Source: Liolophura sinensis (taxonomy: Eukaryota > Mollusca > Polyplacophora > Chitonida > Chitonidae). Taken from it: a stretch of 64,000 bases of DNA. The translations under genes were made by a program, and so were the position numbers. Where the stretch lies: NCBI RefSeq assembly GCF_032854445.1, contig NC_088295.1, positions 62,415,249 through 62,479,248 on the forward strand, given 5' to 3'. Within the stretch, counting starts at the first letter, position 1; every line of letters begins with the position of its first letter. The notes beneath the pieces are model-generated. The model was not told where the DNA came from and searched no databases. It saw only the letters and a program-made list of their open reading frames with translations. Shown in pieces: positions 11,801 through 23,800 of the stretch.

Positions 11801-14800
11801 ATACTAGCTGAATAGATCCTTTTCTAAAAGTCCTTCTGGATTTCAGCCTTGTTGTCTTTGTCTGGCTGTAACATAACCTTGAGGCACTCAGCTTTCCCAG
11901 CAGCGTGGAATAAAAAACTGTACCCCAGGGGGGATATGGTGACCATGAGGTGGAGACAGGACCAGGGCTGCCTTGAATTCCCTGCAGTGTGCAGCCAACT
12001 GGAGCTAGTTCATCTGGCTACCTGTAGGGATGGCTTTATGAATGCAAGCAAGGATTTGCCCCACCTACTTTTATGCAAACCAGCTGGATACATGTAGAGT
12101 ATCTGAACCGCTAAAAACTTCATGGCCCACATAATTTTGAAAGAGCATAAAGTGTACATGTACCACTGAGAATATAAGTTTTTGCATCTTTGTTAGGTAA
12201 CATCAACGTTGCAAATATAATACCCCCCAATATTTATAGCTCAGTGAGTTTTAATAAAGCATCAAATTGTAAAAGCAGTGGTAAAATTTTGGGGCATCTT
12301 TGCTTGGCAACATGCAGATACATGTAAGAAGCCTTACAGATCCTTTGCGGGGCATCTAAACCCATCACGTTACACTGTAGGTACAAGCTAAATGTTGCGA
12401 TATACCAACTTTGCAAGTAAATTTATACATGTAACATAGAAAGTCTGCATAATTTACACTTGCTGGATTGACTGTGTTTTGAAGTTCTTTCCAAGCCAGC
12501 AAAATCATATCCAGTAAATATGAATAACTATGTAATGTTGTATATCTTGCAGTGTAACTTATCTTATTGGCATGTTGGCATGTCTACTTCATCCAAGTTA
12601 AAACAATATAGCGGTATGTTAAATCAAAACGCATCACATACATGTATTTGCATAAAAGTGGAAGTGGGTGAATTAAATATTACACGCATATATACTAGAG
12701 TGTCGCCCGAATTTAAATCATTGATTAGCACAGCCTGATTGGGTTATTTTTTATATCCTGCATACTTGGAAGATTCTCTTTGTCAGTATACTCAAGTCAG
12801 GAGCCTCTTTGTTCCTGCTGCTTCTGCTTTATCAGCTCAGCAAAATTAGATAAATGGTGAAAAGGAGTGTTTTGTCAGCTGAGACTGGTATGGATTACCT
12901 ACCCACAGTTTACAGTTGCAATTAGAGCTCATAGGAAACAGATGTGCCGACCAAGGCTCTCCTTATCTTCAGCCCATTGCTGGTGGGACACACTATACCC
13001 AGGCCAGACTTTGTTAACATATTCTGCACACACCAAATTGACAGCCCATGGCTGCAGTTACCCAGTCGATGGAGGAGGAGCAAGACGTTGTGTGCTTCAT
13101 AACAGCCAGAGTTGTTAGTTCTCTTTTGCTCTGATGTATGTACATGTACCTCAGTAGAATTGAACTGCTTGCTGGATTATGTGCTTTAGATTCATGAAAT
13201 TCCCAAATACTAGTTTGTCAAACCAAGAAGGTGTGATACTTAAAATCCCCCAAAAAGTGGTCTCCACAGTACATGCATCTTAGAAAAAAAAACATAAACG
13301 ACAGTGTACCTTTTGGTCTTGTGATAGCATTGGAATGGTTTCCTGGTTAAAGGGAGGTAATCAAAGCTGTTGGTGGATGGAATTTACTTTATTGCACAAT
13401 ATGCCAGTTAATCTATGTACAACCTTATCTACCTTATCTACATTTTAAAAAAAAAACATTACATGTATGATAGACCAGTAAATGATGTATACACAAGGCT
13501 ATTAAAGAATGTTAGAACGGAGTACTTAGTGGAGAATTAAATGTATGTTGAAGCTAATCTTCTGTGTAAACATGAACTGTGGAGCAGGAGGTTACAACAG
13601 TACTTGAGTAAACCGGAAATTCCTGTAACAGTACAAAGGAAATGACAAACTTCAGTTCAGTTATCGTCAAACACCAGATGTACATACGTACAGGTTACCT
13701 ACCGGGACTTCTGCCATGTATGTTTGCTTAGACAAGTTAAAGGGTTAAATCATTTGCTGCGTACATGTCCACTAATTAAAGTTGTATAATGGAGAGGAAA
13801 CGTACCTCTTTGTGAAAGTTTAAATACATAAGCTGTTCTAATGGCTACAAATTAAGATAGCAGGTGATAAGAACTTCAGTAAAAAAAATTAGTTATAATT
13901 TACATACATGTGCTTGTGTACAGTTGGGGAAGCAAGATACCAGTCAGATGGGTTTTGGTTGGTCTATTGCCGAGGGCACATTGTTCTGGGAGCATTATAC
14001 TGTATATGGGCATTTTATTAATAGTGTTCAAAGCTGGCAGATACAGTAGATGTATAACTTCATTTTTGCATCCTTGTATGAAATGTAATAAAACAAAAAC
14101 AACAGAACAATTTCATGAACCTCCAAACATTAAACACACATGGTTACATCAACCTTTTGATGTCATAAGTAGAGTAGTTTTGGCATATGTAGATAGAACC
14201 TGCTGATCAAGATAATCGTTATATTGTATCCCTTATAAGTACATGTAGATCTTCCACAAAATAAAAATGAGGAAGATGCTGTTAATGTTGCGTGAATCCT
14301 GCTATTGATACATGGCTGCATGTTTCGCCATCATTGTAACAACAATCATGTTCATCTAACCGGTTGTAATCAAATCACTGCATTTACATAAATTTAAGCT
14401 GATAAATCCCATTTCACATATTTCTGGGCATGGATCATGTGGAAAACAATACTGTGTTTAAAATGTCTACCATCAAATGTACTCTTTGCACCTGGCTGTG
14501 ATTTTCTGCTCAGTTGTGGCAATATGGTTTGCGCTACAAGTGTACTTTTAGTGTAATGTAATTTAATGATTGGGTACAGGAAAAGACTCTTGCACAAAAA
14601 GAACAAATGTATGCCTGGCATACAATCTCATACAGTAGTTCTTGTATGCAAAAGAACAGACTTATGTTTTGCATACAACCTCTTACAGTTTTTGTACATT
14701 TTGCAAATGAAATATCCACGAGAGTCTCATTTTACAAAGCATTTGCAGTAAGCACATTTAGCATGGTGAGTGACCTGTGTCTTCTCTATGCTTTATCATA

Positions 14801-17800
14801 GACATTACGCCATGCAAAGACCTATACTGCTTCGTTAAATGGGACCCTGAACCCTTTAAAAAAAAATTGTGCAATGGTCGTCTCTTTTGAATTTACAACT
14901 ATCCTGATCATACCCATTGTGTAACCCATTGTAAGGATGTCTTAACGTTGGTATTGCCTGCATCAGTAGCATCATAATTAGCATGTTTTATCCCAATTAG
15001 TCCCATTCTTTAACAGTATGTTGTGTTTTTAGTACTTCCTGTGCACACTTTCATTGTATTTGCTTATGAGCACATGCGTTGTGTTAACATTGTTCAATCC
15101 CTCCCTTCAAACACTTCTCTTCGGTCTTGTTTGACAGAATTAAGTGGTGGGGGTGAGGCCTGTAGGGTAAATTTTGAGAACGGTTGACAAGGTTTTGTAC
15201 CAACAGAGGAACTTTGCTGGTTGAGAGGAATGCTGTAGATGCACTGTGAATATGCAGGGCAACTAAATACGTATAGTTAGAAGCTGCTAAAGCTGCAGGT
15301 AATTTGGAAGAGATGTTCAGTCTGCAGTGGACCTGGCAAAGGTAGGTATTCTTCACAATTTGGTGCTTGGTACATGTATTTCTGATACAGAAGCACAGTA
15401 TGTGTTTCACTCTTCAGATTTCAGGCTAGATGCCAACATATTAGCAGGACAGCCAGTTTTCTGAAAAGTTAATAAATCCATTATCCATGGAAAATTAAAA
15501 TTTTCTGAAATTCCTTTCTGTAGTCACTGCTTCAGCCATTTGATGTACATATGATGCGCACATAACATGTTTGGTTTTTGATTCTTAAGACATGTAAGAT
15601 AGTATAAAGATATTGGTTATATTAAACGTATAAACTGACAGCCAAAAGAAACTTTACAAAGACTTCAAATCAATTTATTTTGCTGAAGTTTAATATATTG
15701 AAAAGACTAATGACTTTAGATATTGAAAGCCTTGAGTAAGAACATACAAAGCAGCCCTCAAATCATTTTTCAAGAAAACAGAGCAGGGGTAGAAAAATAG
15801 CCATTCCATCTTGTCATCACATGAACAAATTCGTGTGGGCGTATATGACGCTTGCCGCACATGGGAATATGCTTGGTACAGTGTTTTCTACAATAGTTTG
15901 GTAATAATTTGCTGAAAAGGCTGGTTAAATTTAACTCACGGAGTTCTTTTTTTTTTTTTTTTTTTCTCAATTTTCTTTTGTCTGTCAGTTTATTATTGAA
16001 TTCGTCATGAACACAGAATTCATGCTCCACTTCTGAACAGAATGTAAACATTTGCTGACGGCAATAGGAAAAGTTAAATTCTTCAGTATTTATTATTGAA
16101 CATGTACATTTGATTTGCACTTCATAAAAAAAGTCATGTGGAAATTTCTACCAGCATCCTGCTAATGGTTGTGGGGTTTCTTCCCATGTATTCCTCCAGT
16201 CTCTATGCTCGCCACCATCATGGAGGTACAAGTGAAATATTGTTGAACAGGGTGTTAAACCCCAACCAAATAAATATGAAAATAACAGTTTTTAATACAG
16301 TGATATTATATAATTTTCATACGTCCTTCATCCTGTTTTAACTGATGCAGCACTGTAAATATGTTGCCATTTGGACCAGCCTGTTTGCAAGGAACTTTTG
16401 TGATAGGACTGAAATAATGTTAAAAATAGCATTGAAGCAATTTTTTATGAAGAATTTTTCATTAACATCCACCTGGTTTTGTTTAAATCATCAACCTTTT
16501 TTCTTTATGTAGAGATAACATGAATGAGTTTTTACTAATTTACCACATAGATAATGAAGTTCAGGGTTTCAAATCTTTTTTTTTCTTTTTTTTTAAATAT
16601 AGCTCAATATGTATTTGTCTGTGTTACAGTTTAAAAAAATCTTAATTTTCTGTTTTCTGTTTTCAGTTCTTTCTTGTATTATCTGAATTCATATTGGGGC
16701 ATATACACATGTACATTGGGTAACCTGGTTTCCTTAAAAACTGACTAATGAGTAACCAGGTGAAATTATCAATTATATAGTTATATGTTACTACCATGCA
16801 GTTACTTGTGCACAGTATTCGCGTTAAGTGGGTTCAGTACTGCAGTAGACTGCCTTCTGCGGCTTATTATGTGTACATGGCCATTATGAAATCCCTGAGC
16901 GATCTCTGTGTAGGAAAATCTTGCAGGTGGTCATGAGTGTACATGTACACACACAAGTCATTGGGTGGTAATCAGTGTTGATGGTTGGTAAAGAGAAGTG
17001 CCCAGAGCTCAGGAAGTTACATGTGCTTAATCTTGATCTGAGAAAACTGGATGCAGGCTTTGTACCTTGTCCTTGTGAAGACTCCCACTGAGAGGGGGGC
17101 AAGAAAATTTTCCCTGATGGGTAAGCCAAGGACCATTTGGGGTTAACAGGGTGGGTGTGTGTGTGTGGGGGGGGGGGGGTGCAGAAGAGAGGCTGCTCCC
17201 TGATGGGCAAGGACTTTCCTTGGACCAGTAGGGGTTAAGAAGGGGAGGGCCAAGATACATGTAGGGAAGCTGGTCCCTTGGCCATGTGCTGGAATACAGC
17301 ACTCTTGTTAGCACTGTACCTGTGTAACAGGACCCTGTACCCATTTTACACCCAGCCCAACATCCTACCCTGTGTGCCTGCTGGGCAGTTGGCTTTCAGT
17401 TTATGGTTTTCACATATGGTGTGAGCATTCATTCTTATACATGCATTTGCATGTTAAACATGGTGATACCATTGATGTGTTTTTGTTTTTTGTTTTTTTC
17501 ACCTACCGAAATGAATAAGTTTCTGATGTACAGTATATTGTTTTTACTTATTACTTGATTGCGCTGCAGAAGCTGTGAATGTTGTGTTACAATAACATGG
17601 AATGGATGTCAGTTTTCTGTTTTGTTTTTTTGTTTTTTTATTCAGAAGAATGCAGATAAATTTATTCTTAATGATTTTGGCCAGGAAAATAATACTAATG
17701 TATTTGTAAAAAAGGAATACATGATTGCTTGAGCAGGAACACAAGGTATGGGGTTCAGTCGCAGCCTTCCACAGGAAATTTTTATCAGTAGCAATAATGC

Positions 17801-20800
17801 TAAAGATCACTTCCTATGTGTGAAAGTGCCATTGTATTTATATAAGTGAGGTAAGGAGTGTGGCATTACAACAGTGAAGTAAACAAAAATGTGACTGATC
17901 ACTTTTATTTGCTTTCAGAAATCAACAGAGTACGCATCACACTATTTCACAACAAAGGCTCTGATCGACCCTTGTTAAGTTTACCAGACCCAGTAGGACC
18001 CACGATAACCCTGTCAGAAAAAGTCTTCGTTCCTGTGAAAGAATTTCCTGATGTAAGTACAGCTACATTTAAGTATGAGACTGCTTTAGCTTCGAAGTAA
18101 TTAATTCTTAAATCCAAGAAAGAAGTTCTTTTCTGGAATTTTGGAGGCTTGATACCTTTTTTACAAACCTTTTCCTTGTTTCTGTTTTTAAACATTTTTT
18201 TTGCTCGGTTTCTGTTTTTGGAATGGGCAAACCTGTATCTGACAGGATCTCTACTGTCTTAACATTGATACACTTGGATGTGTTGGCATTTGGCCGGTAA
18301 ATGGAGATGTGAACACCTGCTTTGTACTCTGGCCCGCTTTTCTCTCTGAATATCAACACGTAATGGTGGAACCGTGGAGTTCAGGGTTTGGAAAATGAGT
18401 CACCGCTGGCGTAACACTGTGTACATAAATGTATATATGAACAAGTGTATCCAATGAGGAGTGTCCTGTTACCAGGATAGTTGAAGGGGTTTAGACCCAG
18501 AGATTTCATGACTTTCGAGATACAAGATCCGTTGAAGAGGTGTAAAACCTGGAAACATTTGGGTGCGATACGGTATGTCGAGGACCAGACTGAAGTTTCC
18601 TGGAATATATCTCCTGTTAAGTGCTAAATGTTTTGGTTCTGTTAAATTATTATAACTTATAATATCGGTTATTAATACAATTGCATAGGGAATTTTTTTT
18701 TCTTCACTTCATTCAAAGTTTTCACATTGGAGATTGAATAAATGAATGGCTTCTGAAAACATTTTCCTGTTGTTCCTGGACTGTGTGAACCGTACTGTAC
18801 ACAAAGTGGATGATGTACCTGTTGTTGAAATGTGAAGATTTGATGTGAGCATAATGAGAAAGCCGAATGTTGAGCATTGGAGTGAGCGGCGCAGAAACGG
18901 GGGTTAGGGGCGTCTGACCTTTTGATGTACATGTTTTGTGTAGCCAAAGCACTATGTGGTATCAACACATTGTCAAAATGGCCTCCCTGAAGAGTGATTA
19001 CAACGATATTAATGTCTGTGTAAACAACCACCCAGCCACTTGATGAAAGTTTCAAGAGACAAAGGAGCTGTTGGATACCCATAAAGTGTAGGCTGTGCTG
19101 TCAGGAAACCCTTGTCTGTCTTCAGGAAGCAGTTTGTGCTCTGGAACACGGCTCAAGGGTAAAAGTTAACCAGAAACGGATACGATCCTAACCATTGAAG
19201 CTGGAATGTTGCACCATGTGCAATCAGCATTATGCCATTGCTGAAACTGTTTAAAACTTGCCACCACCATCTGGATTACCCATGCTCTCCTGATGTATGT
19301 CCTTCCAGTCTCTAGGATGTATGGTCTGGAAGCGGGGTTGTAGTCACCTACAGACAAATTTGTTACGATTTCAACCCGTCAGGCCAGCTGTGGAGTTTTA
19401 ACTTCGCCATGACAAGTAGTACCTGTGGATAGTGTGTATGCCACATAACTGTGGATCTTCTCTTAGGCAGCGGTTACTTTACCCCATCGAGCACTGCAGT
19501 TCTAGTATTAAGGGATGGGATAATGAACCTGGGGCTTCCCACGCAGAGAAGTAATCTTGGCCAGAATCTCCAAACCGTCTCCTCTGATTAGTGTAAGAGC
19601 TGTCAGCTGGGCAGCCCCGCTTACTTCTCATTTTGAAATAATTAGAACAAAAACAAGGGATCTGGAAGCTGGGAGATGCCTCTCCCTTTGGTTCAGGTTT
19701 TAACTTTGTTCTGGTATTCAGTGATGACAATGATGGATCCAACAAACTTCCATACTATACGTGTCTGGCATGCTGCCAGTTTTAAGGGAAATTGTATCGT
19801 TATACGTTGAAGACAAGTTGTGCCTACCTCCAGTCACACAGTTGGGTCTGTTTGTGTACTTCAGTGTGAAATGTGGGGATAGGGTATATAGTGGGGATGT
19901 GTTACATAATGCTAAAAATGACATCTGCAAATAGTGTGTAATATTTGAGCAAATATTGTGTATGGCTGCATTATTTGTTACAGTAAAATTGATGTAGACT
20001 AAATTCCTCCTGGTCGAATTTGTTATCTGAACACTACTTTTGACTGTCAGTGAAAAGCATGTAGGAAGAAAAGTTTTTGAGGCATCTACATATGTATTAT
20101 GCTTTTGTCTGAAATTTTATTTAAACATTTTGGTCTAACATTTACCTAAATATATTTAGTCCAGACATCTTGTTCTACTTGATTCTTTAAGTACTGTAAT
20201 GTTTTTATACATGTATTTCCGGCTTCATCACTCAAACCTGTTAACCGTTAACACTAGGAAGTATATGTGCTATTCCATTTGGGCTATTCTGACAGTACAC
20301 ATATGGTACTGCTGCTTTTTTTATCATACATTTAGATGTATTAGGTTCCGCATCATAGCCCAGGTGGCTGCGCTTACGTGCACATGTATATGTGCCCCTG
20401 TATCTTAATGTAATGTAATCCGTGTTGTTTAGCCGCTTTGTATATGTTTAGGGCATATGAATTGGATAAGACATGTCTATGGTATCCAGATAGTATGTCG
20501 ATTAATATGCATCTTGATTTTTTTCTTGCAGTTTAATTTTGTCGGACGAATATTGGGTCCTCGTGGCATGACAGCTAAAGACTTGGAACACTACACTGGT
20601 TGTAAAGTTATGGTTAGAGGGAAAGGCTCAATGAGAGACAAGAAGAAGGTAAAGAGTTGTCTACCCTGATGGGAACTTGATACATGTAGATGTTGCATAC
20701 TCTTAAATTATTCTTTAATCCTGATCATGAAATAGTTACAATTTTGCGTTATTTGTTCATGGGAACCTTGATATGAGAACCAGTATTCTGCGTGATGATT

Positions 20801-23800
20801 TTGATCCACGTTAAGCCTGGCATACACATTAAGACTAGACACCTCAACCCAACTCATCTGGTCATACGGAGTTGGTCTCAGACTCTGATGGCGGGCAAAT
20901 GTGGCCGATCGGGTTGGCACGCCAGCACAGCGCAACGCAACCACACAGGAGCCTCTCACAAATGCAGTTGTTGTGGGTTAAAATCCAGCTCGCGCTGGCT
21001 TCCTCTAGAGCAGTATGTGAGATCAGCCCGCAACCTGTGGATGGTTGTGGGTTTGCCCAGTTTCCTCCCACCTTAATGCTGGCCCGTGCCATAAAAGTGA
21101 AATATTCTTGAGCACGGTGTTAAACACCAATCAAACAAATAAGTCAGATGCTGATGACCATACATCTTTGAATTGAACTGGCACACACATAACAGCTGGA
21201 GTAGAACTCCACTTGAGTTGCGTCATTTCACATTAATGAGGGCTTACAACCAAAGTCAGCTGTTGGATTGAGTTCAGTTAAGTTGGACCTTAAGCTTTGG
21301 TGTATACCAAGCTTAATGTGTGATGTGCAAGTTGGTTGTCTGGACTCCTCTGAACCTCCTTTTGGTGCATGTGTGTTTTACAGGAGGAACTAAACCGTGA
21401 CAAACCTAACTGGGGGCATTTGAATGAAGAACTGCATGTATTGATCACAGTGGAGGACACGCGCAATAGGGCAGAGGTGAAATTACAGAAAGCCCTGGAA
21501 GAAATCAAAAAGTTACTGGTACCAGCTGTAAGTATTGGGGATATAGCTACAGACTCCACCAAATTCCGACTGTTGTGAACATTGTAAATATGTCTGAAGC
21601 ATTGTTAGAATTTGTCTTATATACTCAGATATGTCCCATTGGTTCCCTCTGCATTTATATGCAAGTTGTCCAGTTATGAAGAGTTTTTGCAGATTTCCTA
21701 ATGAGTAAAAATCCGAGATAAAAACCATGGTGCCAGATATGTGTAGTTTCTTTTAACTATTTTAACATTTTGCTGCTCATCAAGGAGCCATATTCGTAAA
21801 CCTGCAGATTTTGTTGCGATTTTTGCTTCCTCAGTGTTCAGTAATCTGTACCTGACTGATGTTGAATTGATGTAGGTAGTTTTTTTGCGTAAGACTGACT
21901 GTACAACCCTATAGGTACATATATGGAGGAGAGCTTGTGTGGAAATGTACAGGTAGTCCCGTTTTGGCTTACGCTCTTTAGATTTGAAGATACTCAAGCC
22001 ATTGTTCTGCACTTGTTCTACTCAGATAGTCTTCCTTACTCAGGCCTAATCTTGTCCTCTAGTTTCAGTGCTATTCACAGGTTTTATGGCCCACTGTCAG
22101 CCAATGGTGAACTCCTAGCTTTAGGTGTGCTCAGGGGATATCCAGCTAGGGAACCTTTTGATCCTGCTATTGAGTATATGGTCACATTGGGATATTAGTG
22201 TCATTAATTTGTTGTGATCGGGGCATGTTTTGGTAGAACATTAGATTCTTAGGTATCTCATTACCTTGCGTCTAGTGCAACAGGTGTTTTGATATACAGG
22301 GCTATTATTTGTTTTTTTTTTTCAAATAAATCCAAGTGATACAAACTAAAGAATAGGATTGACCTTTGTTAGCTTTTCAATTGAAATTTGAAAGTATTGT
22401 TTTAATTTACTTGAAGATATTTACAGTGAGCGCTCATTTGGATCATTGATCACTGAAAAACCAGTGGGCGTTATGGTATACTTGTATTCATGTGAGGAAA
22501 GTATGCAGTCTGCAGGATTGCCTTCAGTTGGCTGTCAGGGCACCCCTGTTTTGGTCAAGTTTATTAGACAAGTGAAACCATTTTCATTTAAATGAATGTG
22601 TTCATTACAGGCTGAAGGGGAAGATAATTTGAAGAAGCAACAGTTGATGGAGTTAGCAATTCTTAATGGAACCTACAGGGATGGCAAAGTTCAGCCAATG
22701 CTTCAACCAGCAGCTTTTCATGCTTTTCGTAAGTGTTTCGAACCTCGGAAGGGTTTTTCTCTCGCTCCTCTACCTTGAAATGTACTAACCTTTTTGTGTA
22801 TAATGCTTTCTTGCAGCCTGAAGGGGAGGACGATTTAAAGAAGCGTCAGCTTATGGAGCTAGCTATCATAAACGGTACATACCGTGACACAAAAGCGTCC
22901 ACCACTTCAACGCCCCCCACCACAACGAATCGTAAGTTGCTGCGTTCAGTTAGCCTGCCCCTGGGGTCTTGATAGGTTGTGCTGTGGCCTGTGGGTCTGC
23001 TGACTGGACATGGAGTTTGAGCTGTGGCCAGTGCTGTTGATGTTAGCAAGAGACTTGCATGCTGCATGCTGTTGTTTCTGACACTTCCATTCTTGTTTAT
23101 TCATGCTTTCATTTCTTTCCTATGTAAGTTATTCTTTTTTCATAGCTCAGTTTTTCATTGGCTTTGTTCATTGGACATAATTTACAACCACATGCTGTTT
23201 AATAAACATCACTGGCATTGACGTAGCTTAGATGGGTTCTCTTATTCCACAATCTTAGATGGGTTCTCTTACTCCACAATCTTAGATGGGTTCTCTTACT
23301 CCACAATCTTAGACTTACACTAGAACAGATTTACAATGCTCATAGATGGAATCCCGTCTTTTCGCCGATAATTCTTTTTCTTCTCTTTAGCTACTTTTTG
23401 CTCACAGTTATCTGGTTTAGGAAGTGTTTGAACTTTCACAGGTATTCATTTGTGTGCTTTTGTTTCATCAGACATCAAGTCTATTTCCGCCTTGTTTACC
23501 CCCATCACGGGCTGGTGTTTTATTATCCATCCTCTCCCCTGTCATGGTTCTTGTGTAAATTTCTCTAGCCCTTGTCTCTGTCTTTCTGGTTGAATATACC
23601 CACACTTTGCAGTCTTATCATTATTTTTGGCTGTATTTATTTGGGTTTGTAGGTGCCTTACCCTTGTATGTATTTGTATCCATAACCTTAGCGTTTCAGT
23701 TGTGTCCTCCCCTCGCATGGCCGCAGTGTGATCATGGCAGCTGGTTATATAATCGTCACTGTGACAGATCATGTGTCACCATTCACACGCTGGATACTCA

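Larger units (their letters stand above)
8801..17918 (+). other. quaking intron 1 (9.1 kb)
   Basis: Long first intron. It contains the 200-N gap, a SINE A 3' half at 16138, a T-run near 15946-15964 and a G-rich tract near 17160-17180. No conserved internal exon was recognised. A bipartite ACTAAT/TAAC motif lies at 16744-16756. Confidence 0.8.

Noticed and set aside
14570-14720. Loose direct repeats with GCATACAA and CATACAGT words in quaking intron 1.
   Set aside because: Similarity is short and imperfect; could be a decayed duplication but not enough to annotate.
18672-19082. A 136-codon reverse-strand open frame in quaking intron 2.
   Set aside because: No domain, no start context or splice support, and composition like its surroundings.
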